Part shown: in pieces, positions 46,789 through 59,100 of the stretch
Numbering within the stretch: the first letter of the stretch is position 1
How the letters are laid out: the number at the start of each line of letters is the position of its first letter
Assembly: GCA_033063855.1 (NCBI GenBank)
Contig: CP093831.1
Coordinates: 19,096,001 to 19,160,000 of the forward strand
From: Smittia aterrima
Taxonomy: Eukaryota; Arthropoda; Insecta; Diptera; Chironomidae
Length of the DNA stretch: 64,000 bases
Direction of reading: 5' to 3'
Position numbers and translations under genes: made by a program
The notes under the pieces: generated by a model
What the model saw: only the letters and a program-made list of their open reading frames with translations
The model's database searches: none
What the model was told of the DNA's origin: nothing

Positions 46789-49700
46789 TTACTTCTCAAC
46801 ACCGAGCATTTTTGCCGCTTCGTCAGGTGAAGAGCTAAACATTTGATTCAAGACACCTTGGTCGCTGATGCCGAGAAGATTGCTGAGCAAATCAGAGCCG
46901 GCTTGTTGCTGTTGCATATTGAAGAACTTTTCCTGGAACTTCATAAAGAGTTCTTTGTTAAACGGAGTCATCATACGATTTATTGCGTCGTGATCAGGTT
47001 TTGGTGGCATCATCTCCATCAATTTCTTGTTGTTAATCATAGCGAGAGTTGACGATTCATCATCAGACATGTCAGAAGCGCTGTTGTTAATACTGGATCC
47101 ATTACCGTTGTTGTCTCCATTCTCTAATTTCATGCTTTGGAAACTCATGTGATTAGGAGCATTCGAGTGCTTCTTACGATGACGCAGCATACTGTGCTTC
47201 AAGGTGAACTTTCTAAAGCAGACATCGCAGTTAAAAGGTCGCTCGCCACTAAAAAGGATATATTATTAGAGAGACTCTTGGTTTTGAAAATTACTAAAGT
47301 TCTTACCTATGAGTTCTCATGTGTCGACGTAAATCTTCTGTAGACCAAAAGCGTCTCAAGCAAAATGCGCAAATCACTTTACGATTAGCATAGTCGGGAT
47401 ATTTTCCCTTCTTGTCTGCATGTTCTTCATCATCAGGCGATGCATGTAGACCGTCTTCTGTTTCGAGCTGAACCTTTGACATCAAAACTGCAAAATCTTG
47501 AGCATGCGTCACCTTGATGTGCTCCAAACAGTTGACACGGTCAACGAAAGAGCCATCACAGAGATGACATTTGAAAGGAAGATCGCTCGACATGACTGGA
47601 GCTGATGAGTTTGGGGAATTGCTTTCTGCTTTGATGTTTGTTTGCATTTGAAGGGCTGCTGAGAGACTGTAAGGTGCGATTGGCTTCGTTGATTCTTCGA
47701 CAACAGGCATTTGTTGTTGCGATGGTCTAACAGGCTCTTTGACTGGTTCTGGCATTTCATCGATTGGCAGTTGTAATGAGACAGCTGACTCAACATTACC
47801 ATGCTTTCTCAACAAATGACGATCGCAATTGCTCTTCGTTGTGAACAGCAATGGACATTGCGAGCATTTGAATGGCTTTTGACCTGTGTGTGTCAAGATG
47901 TGACGACGTAATGAGCTTGACCATGGAAATTTGCGTTGACAGTAAGGACATGAAACTCTATTGGGAGCCAAACTGTAAGCTGATTTCTTCTTCTCTTTAT
48001 TTGAACTCGATGGATGTGGGTCATCAGTGCCTGAGTTATTGCTTTCTGAAGCACTTCCCGACGCGACGAGACCTTCTTCATCACTCTGATCAGCCATTGG
48101 TGGCTCTGGACGACTGTTGAAAAAAGAAATTAAAAATTAAAGTAAAATTTTAAAAAAAGTTAAATATTTCTTTCTTACCTAAAATATTTTGAAAACATCA
48201 TTGAATTTGTTGCGTTGTCAACAAGCTTTGAAATTGGAACCAAATCATTAGTCTCGTCTTTGCTTTCTTTTTTTATCTCCTTTTCTACTTCTTTCTCATT
48301 TTCACAGTCGCTCTGCGACTGATATTTTGGACGACTGTCAATGCCTTTTGCGTTATTGCACATCTTCTTAGCTTCTTCCAAAATGTTTTCAGCAGTTTTT
48401 CGGGCAGCTGACATCTTTTCATTGCTATCAGATGATTTGCTTAAATCTTCAGCATTGAAATCTTCATCAATGACCAACTCAGGATCTTCATCATCATCTT
48501 CCTTCAATAGGCCAGGTGAGAAAGATTTTTCTTGTCCATCTTCAGGTGTTGGCAGCTCCGTCAACTGAGTTTGCAATGGCATTTGCATGTGTGGGTATGA
48601 CATGCTCTTTGGGCTTTGACGAGCCTTCAATTGTTGAGCGAGAATCGCGTATTTGACTTCATCAGAAATTCCCCCAAACCCCGACGCATGTAATGTAGGC
48701 ATCATTGGAGGTCCATTCATAGATTGAGATGGAGGTCCACGTCTCATCAATCCATGATTTCCACGTTGACGTTGCGCCCAAAACTGAGGATGCTGTTGCT
48801 TTATATGTCGCTCCATATTTGATCTCAAAGTAAATCTCGCTGAGCAATGCTCACATGCGAATGGGCGCTCTGTGCGATACCGTCGTTGCTTCTGCTTTGG
48901 CATCAATACACCATTCTTAATGACCATCTTGACGGGTCCTGTGTGATGAGAGTTGTGATTTGGTGTAGATGACTTCTTTGGCGATTCTTGAGGTGTTGGT
49001 GGAAATGGAGGAATAGGAATTGAATTTCTGACTGGCGACATCGACCGAGAGATTTGCGTTGGAGGGCCAGTTGGCGATGAGTCAGGTGATGCAAAAGGAT
49101 TGATAATCAAACTCCCTCCTGACATGCTTGGCGGTCCTTGATTTTGGGTCGCATTAGTTTGGGGTGGAGTCGGCGACATCATATCTTTCGAAAAGAAGTT
49201 TTTCATCGTATCGTTCAAAAGCATTGGATTTTGCAAGAGCAACGCTGGGTGAATCGGAAAACCAGGAGTTGGAAAACCGAATGTTCGATACATTTGAGCC
49301 AAGTTGAACATTTGAGCTGGATCCAACTTCGGAAGAGCTTCACTCAAAAGTTGTTGTTGTATTAAGAGATTCTTCTCCAACATTCCGAGATCAAATTTGG
49401 GAATCTCAGGATGGTCCAAGTCGTCTCCATTATGTTCTAAATCATCTTCATCGTCTTCATCAGAAGCATCGTCGCCATTGTTCATGAATGAGTCGGTTTT
49501 CTTGCTCAAGTCCAAAGCATCCATTGACATATCGACGGCGCGATGAGAGTCATTCATTTCTTCTTCAATGTCATTCTCGAAATTTCTCTGTGATTTCAAT
49601 TTATCCAAGCTCTTGACTTGAATGCGAGACGGTGAGTCATCTTGTGGCTGAAGAATTTCCTTCAAGTGCGAGACTGGAGTGCTACGTCCGCTCAAACTAT

Positions 49701-51729
49701 CATCATGAGTGCTGCTTTGGAATCGGTTTGTCGAGTAGAGAGCGATTTTCTTACTGTGATCTTCGACACTTGAGTCTTCTGATGGATGATAAATGATTGC
49801 TCGCTTTACTTCATCTCGAGTTGTTTTTCCGTGACGATTGCGCAAGTGACGTTCGCAATTTGCTTTGGTAGTGAAAGCGTAATTACAAAGCGCGCATTCG
49901 TAAGGTCGATCACCGTTATGTGATCTCATGTGACGAATCAACGCTGCTTTGTCATTAATGGAATGCGGGCACATGTTACAGCGATAAGGACCCGGACCTG
50001 CAGCACTCAAGTGAATGCGGTTGTGGCCTTTCAATGCTCGAAGGTTTGGAAAAACCATCGTGCAGAGACGGCAAGGGAATTCTCCTCGAAGCTTCATTTT
50101 TCGGAATTCATGAGTAAAAGCATCCTGATTCTCTTCTTCTTCGCGATATAATTGTTGATCCTTTTCTGACATAGGCTTCTCCAATCCCCCAGATGAAGTT
50201 GCTTTAATCATGGATTCAATATCAGCGAAGTCACGACCTTCAGAGAAATATTGATAAAACGGAGGTGTCGAACGAAGCTCTTGCTTGATCATCATTGGCG
50301 AGGTGAACGATTTATCAGCATTTGACGATGGGGTAGAGGGAGCTGAAGTTGGAATTGACCGGTTTTGAAGTGCCAAATTAGCAAAGAAATCTTCTCGTTT
50401 CACGTCCTCTTCAGATGATTCACTATTTGAGCGTTTTCGCTTTGAGAAGTCTTGAGCAGCAAAGTTCTCGCTTTTACAATCTTTCAAATGAATTTCAACA
50501 GCACTAGCGCAAGGAAAAGCTCGATAGCACAATGGGCATTCAAACTTCTGTGTTGTAATTGGCGTTCGAATGCTTTGCTCACACAAACTTTTGGCAATGA
50601 GTGGAAAACTCTCGCTAGTGAAGTCGACGAAAGTCAAGTCTTTGAAGCCTTGCTGAATATTGATAGCTTTGTTATTACCGCAGCGATGAGCATTGAGTGC
50701 TTTATGACTTTTGAAAACCATTTCGCAGTGACGACACTTTGCAGGAATCGTCGGATGTTCCTTGTCCATATGATTTTCTAAGCTGATCATGTTAGCGAAG
50801 TCATTGCGAATACAAACTGGGCAACAGAACTTCTGTTGGCTGTTAGGTGACATGATATTGTTATTATTGTGATTTACAGTTCTTGAGACTTTTCGTCGAT
50901 TTGTGAGATCATCGTCGGTGCTTTTTCGTTTATGTGGAAAATTTTGGTTCGACTTGATCAAGTTTCTTGCACCACCACCATGACTGCTACCGCTGGAATC
51001 TGTCGATCCATCGCTTTCGTAACTCTCACGGTCGTGTTGTTGCGGTTGTTTGTGAGTTCTCATGTGTCGATGCATATTGCCGTTCGTTGTGAATGTTAAG
51101 TTACAATATTTGCAATTAAAAGGACGTTCGCCAGTATGAACGAGCACGTGACGATCGAGCGAGGAAGCAGATGAAAGAACTTTTGAGCAGATTCGACATG
51201 TGAACGAAGTTCCGTCGTCAGACGAGTCGCGGATGTTGTTATGATTGCGAATGTGATTGGTGAAATCGTGTTGCGTTGTCGAGACGGTTTCGCAGATAGG
51301 GCAAACGTACTTTGTCTCTTCAGACGCTTTCGTTGTGTCATTTTCGTTTCCAAAACTTTCAGAAGTTTCAAGACTAGCGTTCAAGTTCTCTTCAGAGCTA
51401 TAGTTGTTGTTTTTCGTTGCGTTCATGATTTTCTTTTGCAGCATTTTGTCCATCAATTGTCGGAGATTAGCGCGACGAACTGTTGTTTCTTTGTCTTGAG
51501 AGTTGTTGTTGACAAGTTTTGTCTTTTCGTTGTCGATTGTGTTGTCTTTGCACGTGTTGTTGTTCAGATAATCGTCGTTTTCATTCTCATCTGATTCGAT
51601 GTTATCACTTTCGTGACTCGTTTTGAGTGCGAGCGATGAATTGGCGTCGGAACTGAGCGTCTTGTTCGATGAACTCACTTCTGCCGGTTCAATCGATGAT
51701 TCAGAATTAGTCGATGCACGCCGTTCCAT
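46789..51729 (-). CDS. peb: Hindsight/Pebbled, RREB1-type C2H2 zinc-finger transcription factor
   Basis: Three coding exons: 48179-51729, 47307-48113, 46789-47248; 4818 nt, 1605 aa (fly protein about 1.9k). Fifteen C2H2 fingers occur in scattered groups as in Hindsight/RREB1: 1-3 at about 143-225, 4-6 at about 300-415, 7-9 at about 550-630 (CRLCTMVFPNLRALKGH, CNMCPHSINDKAALIRH, CALCNYAFTTKANCERH), 10 at about 950, 11-12 at about 1238-1290, 13 at about 1365, 14 at about 1430 and 15 at about 1461. Finger 14 to 15 is split by an intron. ALDLSKK, a CtBP-type PxDLS motif, lies between fingers 9 and 10. Acidic, Ser- and Pro-rich linkers fill the rest. In flies it is a nuclear regulator of amnioserosa, tracheal and photoreceptor development. 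MERRAS is chosen as start because an acceptor (CAG at 51747-51749) lies between it and the more upstream Met at 51801. Confidence 0.95.
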
Positions 51730-53100
51730 TTTATTATTGCCTGAAGCTGAAAAGATAACAAGAGAGAAAGACATACGCCGATTAACTTTTGTTCTGCTCA
51801 AACCTCAATTTGTGTTGAATCTTATCAAATGAATTTCTGTTATCGGGATTGAATGATTTTGCTTTGTGTAGCACAAAAGATGAAACGCCGTGGTGTCGAT
51901 GCGAACGTTTATTACGATGTTGGCAATTGTTTTGTGACGATAACTAAATGAGAGCCTCAATCTCCATTGGTTAAAAAAAGTATTTCAATTGACTGTAGGT
52001 TGAGATACTTCTTAACTGCAGAGAGATTCTTGATTATAATATAAGTTTGTTGAAGCGTTTCAATGGAATTCAACAAATCAATTATAATTTATCAAAATCA
52101 ATTGATATCAGCGCAAAAGCCGCAAAAAAATCAAATATTTCCTGTGTATATTTCAAAAATGTTAAATTAGGTAAACACTTGAGCCCAAATTCTTAAGAAA
52201 TTTTGTTTAATTCGATAAGAATAATCAAGTGACCTCCTCAAAGTCCTAGACTTTGAACTAGGTTTTACCTATTAATGAATATTTTGGTGGAAAATTTTGT
52301 TTCTTGGAAATTCCATAAAACGTTTACTTTCTTATCAACGGATAAATTACTTTCATCGATACATTGACTTTTCGCGTGTATATCATGTAATGACGCTAAA
52401 GATATTCAGTCACAAGTTAAATATTTCTTATCGTTTCGCAATGTCTCGGCTTTCTTATCGTCAATTTTCCCGCTTCTTTAAACTCATGCATCGAACTCTG
52501 CTTGTGCACAGATAACGCCCAAAGCGGTGAGAGGAGACTTACTGATTAAAGCTCAAATGAATTGATGAAAATACAAAATGGATCTTGAAGTTTTTCCATT
52601 TGAATTTGATAATTTGATAAATAAATTTACAAAAATGGAGTTATTCTCGGAATTGTATTTATCTCGTCCCATATGTTTGTTTTGCTGATAAAGTCGTGTT
52701 AAAAATACTTCACAATCAATTTTCGCGACTTTAGCGACCAGAAAATAAAACCCCGATCGAAGCATGTTCACGCTTCACATTCAGATATCTCCAAGTCAGA
52801 AAACGTCTTGTTTGGAGAACGGCAAGTAAACTTTTCTTATCTGCCCGGCATTCGACTCGAGAGCATTTTCGTTCACGATTCTCGTCTCCACGCGCAACTC
52901 TGCTCAGATGATTCGTGAATGTTGATAAATCGATACTTACACCCGCCTCTCGAGCTGATGGCGTTGTTTGTCTATTTTCTCGCTACCTCGACATCGAAAT
53001 GCTTTCAGAGTGAAACGAACATTCAAATGATGATGATGACATTGAAATCAAGCAAACTTCGATCTTATAACAAAACTTAAATTCGGTTATTATCGTCAGA
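51730..53100 (-). promoter_or_regulatory. Probable hindsight 5' UTR intron and first exon
   Basis: The coding exon opens at a tandem acceptor CAGCTTCAG (51741-51749), which could give two leaders differing by 6 nt. On the same strand a strong donor GTAAGTAT (52933-52940) ends a candidate leader exon, and a weaker GTAAGTC donor is at about 52542. A TATAAG (53064-53069) lies upstream, 26 nt from a TCAAT. Promoter assignment is tentative. Confidence 0.35.
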
Positions 53101-56100
53101 TTTCATCGAATCTCTGATGAATTTATAAATCGCCGTTCAATTTTCATCAAAATGATTTTTTTTCTGAAAGCTCATCACGATGGAAGTCGAAGCGAGCTTT
53201 TTGTAAGCGTTGCGATTAAAAATAGATTTCCATTTCTCTCGGCTGCGGGCTATATCGATTTTCCACGAGATTTATGTAAAGTTTTTTTTTACATAGTTGG
53301 CAGTTTGATCGGGGATTTATAAAAGGCATAGGTTATGCCGCATAGCGAAAGAGTAAGTTCAATTGTTTAAAATCTAAAATTAGTGAACTCAATCCTCCCG
53401 CATCCGAAGTCAAAGCTTTAAGTTTAGCTAGAATAATTATTAGTTTTATTGCCTCTATCATTATGCCATTAACTCCAAGCTTATTTCTCGTTCGAGAAGC
53501 TCGTTTGGCCTGTCTAGAATGGCAGAAAGTTTTATGGGAATAAATCCAAAACAGAAAGCCATTGCGTGACTCAAAAGTGAACAAAATTCTTTTTTCTTCT
53601 CATAAAAAATTATGCTCGAGATGTTTTACCCTCAAGCGACCGAATTTTCCAATTCAATTTCTCTTACAAAGTTTTCTTCTTCTTTAGAAGAAAAGTTTCA
53701 AGTGTCCTCGTAGCATTTTGCAGTTGAGACATTTTCGATTCAAATGTCGCATAACATAATTCATGAAACCAGCCCTGCCTGTTTTGCTGTGCTGTGGCTT
53801 ACAGGAGAAAAATAAAAATGGCAGAGAATGTGACTTGGAAAGACGCCAAAAAATTGTTGCTATGTAAATCTTTTCTTATTTACTTGAATCGCTTTCAAAA
53901 TTATGAAAACTCCCTTCTGCTCTCATTCAGAGATATGGTGACTATGGGGTTTTGAATCCAATATTCATTTTCCATCATCGTTACGTCTAGTCACCACAAA
54001 CATGAACGGGAAGTAAAGCAAAGCACAAGTTATTTTATTACCAGACGAAATGAGAAAGAATAATCACAACTTTCGTCTCAACAAGAATTTTTTCTGTATA
54101 ATTTAGTTTCGGAAATGAAAAATGAGATTTTTTGGGCAGAGGCAGTGAACGTTTGAGACAGACAAATCACTTAAGCTAATGAAAAATTTTCAAGGCGGTT
54201 GGATCATTGAAGATAGCGAAGAGACAACAAAGAACACTCCAGTGCGTCATAAGAAAACAAAATGATTGCTCCCCGAGCGACTTTGTCATCAGCAAATTGC
54301 CGTGGCTCGTCTCATGAGAAGATACAATTTTGTCAAATTAAACATCATTTTGCGGTCGGAGGTTGAATGGAAGATGCAAAAACATTCCCACACCAATTTG
54401 CTCTCAACGACATCAATTCAAATTCAATTTGATGTTTTCTTTTCTCTCCGTCTCTTCCTAAACTTTTTAATTAGAAAATGCACGCTAGACTAGTCGTCGT
54501 CGAAAGCAACTCCATGGCAACTCGTCGAACGAGTCCAATGGAATCAAAGTCCGGAAAGGAATGATTCAGCGAAAAAATCCTCGCTCTCCCTCTCGAAAGA
54601 AAAACTACGATGGAACCTAAAACTGTAGCCATAAATTTGTTTTCCGATGAAGAACGAGGGGGAGCGAGAAGAGGAAATTGGCACAGTCGCATAAAAACGC
54701 CGTAGCACCGTAACATGGTACTGGAAATCACCTTCGGCAACTCATGTGGGCGCGTTCGTAATGTATTCTCTTCACCTTCCCACATCTCTCAACCCCAGAA
54801 AAAAAATGAATAATGCTCTGAATATCCATGAGGAAACAGACAAGAAGGTGGCGTACGCAGCACCATAACGTTTTCTTTTTGCTCGAATTAGGGAGAAAAC
54901 GTAATGAATTCATCCTGCTCTGAGTCGCCAATAGCAACATCAACAAAAAAAAGAAATAGCGCTCTGGAGGGATTCAACGCACACCAAGCACATTCATTAT
55001 CCTAAATATCCGGTTGGATTCATTGTTTCCACCTTCCGTGTCAGCTCGACATATTCGAGACGAGAGAAATGCGACGTTGATGTTCTCCCCATCAAATGAT
55101 TTCTCAGTAAATCGCGGGTGTATGATAAGCCGCCATCGTCATGTGTGTACACAGCAAACCTTTGAGAAAACATATTTTCCTAACATGAATTTATTATTTC
55201 TAACAAACATCAACGAACATCACAGGAAAATGAAGAATTTGCATGACGTTTTCTCTGAGCTTGGGGTGACTTCGTTTTGATTTTTGTTCAGGAAAACTAA
55301 CCTTCTGTTCACCCTTCAATCTTTTTTCTCTCCCCATCAGAGCAATCAGGAAAAAACAGCGTGGGAGAGGGTGAAGTGAACGCGGAGCCGTTGTTTATGT
55401 ATAAACAACATTCAAAAAATATGGCGAAACAGGGAAACGCTAGTAGATAAAAAATAGATGAGAAATTTTCACTTTTTTTTATGCTGTTCCCTCTGCCTCA
55501 TGAAATATTCATGGGGCAAGGAGAAAAAAAAGAGTAATCAATAACGCTCTGCAGAGGGAAACAAAGCATTAAAGCTCCTTCCATCATGGAGATGATGATA
55601 AAGCAGTAGAATTTCATTTTTGATGACTCACCCGCGCGCGAGCAGTGGAGAAAATGAAAATGAAGGTTCGCTTAGTGTTGCATTTTGCGAATATTTCAAA
55701 TTTTTATTCCGGAGTAAACAAAAAAGTCATTTCGCAAGTGTCTCACTTTTCGATGGGAACAGCAAAAAAAAGTTGAAATTTGAACTCGAAATTTAGCTGG
55801 AGGGAGATTGTTAAAAAGTCAAAGTCAGGAGACTTTTATTGCCTTCATTTGGCGTTTTATGGTCCCTCCCATGCTCATAAAAGAGAGGAGAACACAAAGC
55901 GTTGAACAGAATAATCAAGCCAGTAATGAAACAGCAGAATGAAGAACACGAAGGCTTCAGAACATTAGCGCAGAAAACAGAAAAATTAATCTCGCTTGGG
56001 CACCGAACAGCGAAGTCTCCCGCTCTCACTCCCTTCCTCCGTTTGCTTTTATGTGAATCTTTATTGATTTGTTTCCATGGAGACTCGGTCACCACACAAA

Positions 56101-59100
56101 CTCAGCGAATGTGTCTTCCTTGCTGTCGAGAGAAAGAGAAACATCGGAACGAAAGAAAAATAAAATCATTAAAATATTCTTCTCTGCGTCTGTGTGATAT
56201 TCACAATTTCATTTTGGGCTCGCTTTATGTGCACATAAGCTCGGGAGTTGATGGAATTGGACGATGTTCTTCGCATTTTTACATAAAGTCAAATTCGAAG
56301 GAAAAAAAAATTGAGAAAGAACGAGAAAAATGGAAGGAATCGGAATAAAGAAGAATTTAAATGAAACTTTGCGGCTATTGGGGTGACTAGCGAGAAGCCT
56401 TGATGAACAAATGTCAAGTCTTTGTCATGAGCGTCAGCTTGAACTTCGATCGAACGTGTAAATATTCCGCATTTTAGTTTGTCAATCGTAAACACAACAG
56501 TGAAGGTGATTCAGTAATCAGCGTCGAATCTCCGCATAGCAAATTGTTCTGGGCTATTGAACCTTTTGGAGTTTTGTTTTCGACGTTTTTTGACTGCCAA
56601 ATGAGTCTCGTGATGATTACTCGATAGAGAATCGAAATCATTGAAGCACAATTTGTTGAAGAAGAACGTGAAGAGGAAACATGAAGAGATGAACAATGAG
56701 TTAAAGTTTTTTTTTCCCATCTGCATGTCGTCTCGAATAAATTAGCACCGACTGAAACTTCTTCGAAATATTCAGAGGTGTGCAATAAAACTTTGAGCGA
56801 CACGCATCCTCCTCTCCATCATATTCGTCTCCAGATTCTGTGGGAACTTTTTGAAGGAAAGTAATATATTTTATGGCTCTAGCCAACATAAAGAATCGAA
56901 CAACATTAAGCAAACATGCTGGAGACGAGAAAGAATTACGTTCACTCTGGGATGAGACTCTGGTCTTTGCTCAACTGGAAAGAACGCTCACTCATTGTGT
57001 TGCCGCTGCAATTTGGTTCAGTTAATGTTCGTTTTTCCTCCTTTCTCAAACAGGAAGTGAACATTAAAACGCTCTGACCAAAGCAGCAGATTTTCAACTG
57101 CGCGCAGGTGGATTTTTGTTTTTATTCAACAAAATTATTTTGCAATCATTCAAGCGTGCGTGAGTCCACAGCGAAAAAAGAAGGAAACTTTATGTTCTCT
57201 CTCGTTGGTTTCATGTTTTACCATTTATCATAACGTGGAGTGAAACAAAATCCAAAACGACCAGAATTTTTCCGTTTTTCTGATGAATATCACTTTTTTT
57301 TACATTTGAGGGTGGACGACTAATGGTATGAGGAACCATAAAGCTATAAAACAGAGAATACAAGCGAGAAGGGTGGATGGGTGGATGAAGTAAAGAAGAA
57401 AGCATATCACAATGGCGGTCGGAAAATAAATCCCATTAGACTTGGATTTTCTTCGTTTCCTATCTGACAGTCGGGCGAACGTTTCATCATGGAGACGAAG
57501 GGAATGAAGACAGAGAAATGTTTCCATCATGTTGATAGGCCGTAATGAAAATAATAAAAGAAAAGCGTCGCTGTGGGATAGAGAGAATGATAATCAAATA
57601 GATGGTTGAAGTCTTACAAAGTTTTCCACCCTCGTCTCACCCCAACTCTACTTTTCTTCTCTCACTAGAAAGAACAAATGGAAATGGATTTATGACAAGG
57701 CGCGCTATAGGGAAAGCAGAAAACATTTTCCTTTCAAAGATGTCGCAATTGGTCGCGAGGCGAGGGAAGGGAAAAACGTGGAATGGAGATTTGCTATTCT
57801 CTAACGTGATTGGACGATCTCTTAATGAGATGAAGATTGTAGTATATCACGTTTGTCGTTGAAGCTCAATATTAATTTCTAATGCAGACACTTTATAAAT
57901 AATAAATGAAAAAATCGAAGGCTCGATATCAACAGTTTGCAAGCGTTTCTTGCTGTAATTCATCAAGTGGATACTTGATTCCGAAGACTATTAAGTCATT
58001 TAGTGCAAAGTAATGACAGACTTCAATGTAAATTCAATACAAATACACCAAATTGTCGCCAGCACACAAAGACCAAAAAATTTTTTTTGTTGCTAATTGG
58101 TGTCAAAGTATTTTGATAATTTAAATTTTATAATATTATGGTAATTAAGATTTAATTTATAAGAAAAATTAATTTGACAACATATTTATTTACGCTCATA
58201 GTGCGCAATGCATTAACCAGTTTAATAAAAAAAAAATCTTTGATCGCGAGATCATAAAATTAACCAGTCACCAGTCACAAAAATCGAATGAGGTCATAAA
58301 TTGCAAGATTTCAACTTCTATATCCACACATGAGTCGTAAGCGACGACGAGAAAACCGAAGCGAGCAAGAAGAAATAAAAAATGGAGATTGTGGGAAAGA
58401 GATAGCGAGATAAATTGAGATTGTTTCTCCCATCCACAGCCAATATTCCACACACATCACCGCTCTTTATCGTCGCTTCTGCTTTTATGCTGCCTTTTCA
58501 GGCTCTTTTTCTTCCAGCGTCGAGTGGGTGGTAACATAAATAAATATGTGTGTAGCATACACACTCGTAAATATTCGTTATGTATATCATGCTCTCCCCT
58601 AAGAGCATGCGAAGGGTTTCTGTGTTTTATGCAATCGTTGAGATTCGTTTTCTCGTCCAATCAGAGTCCTTCAAACTGAATATAATTAATTGATAGGAAA
58701 CTCTGAGCTTCTTGACCCTGCCGATCGTTTGAGGCTGAATTTTTTTCGAAGTGTTTTCATTTAAAACTCGTGTGCGTAGTTTAAACGATCAAAAAACATT
58801 TTCTTTATTATCATTTTATATTATTTGGAACAGGTGAAATTAGTATTCATCTACCGAAACCATTAATGTCGCTTCATACAAGTACGAAATATTTCAGTTT
58901 TTTTTTATTCGTAGACGGTTTGAAATTCCATTTATTCGCCTTTCAACCCCTCACCAAACGACGCACGGCCGTCAGGTGAGGCTTTAATAGTACTTTGTGT
59001 TTGTTTAATTTCAAAGAGAGGCAAAAACATACATCAGAGGCCGCTTATCGATTATAGATTAAACTTATGCTGCCTTTTTATGATCGCACACAATTCTTTC

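Noticed and set aside
51730..51801. Earlier hindsight start at Met 51801
   Set aside because: A splice acceptor with pyrimidine tract lies between it and MERRAS, so those 24 codons are intronic.
53318..53326. TATAAAAGG on the plus strand
   Set aside because: No initiator at 28-33 nt and no exon-like sequence downstream.
55811..56348. Open frames of 94 and 148 codons on opposite strands
   Set aside because: They overlap each other, are low-complexity and lack splice or promoter context.
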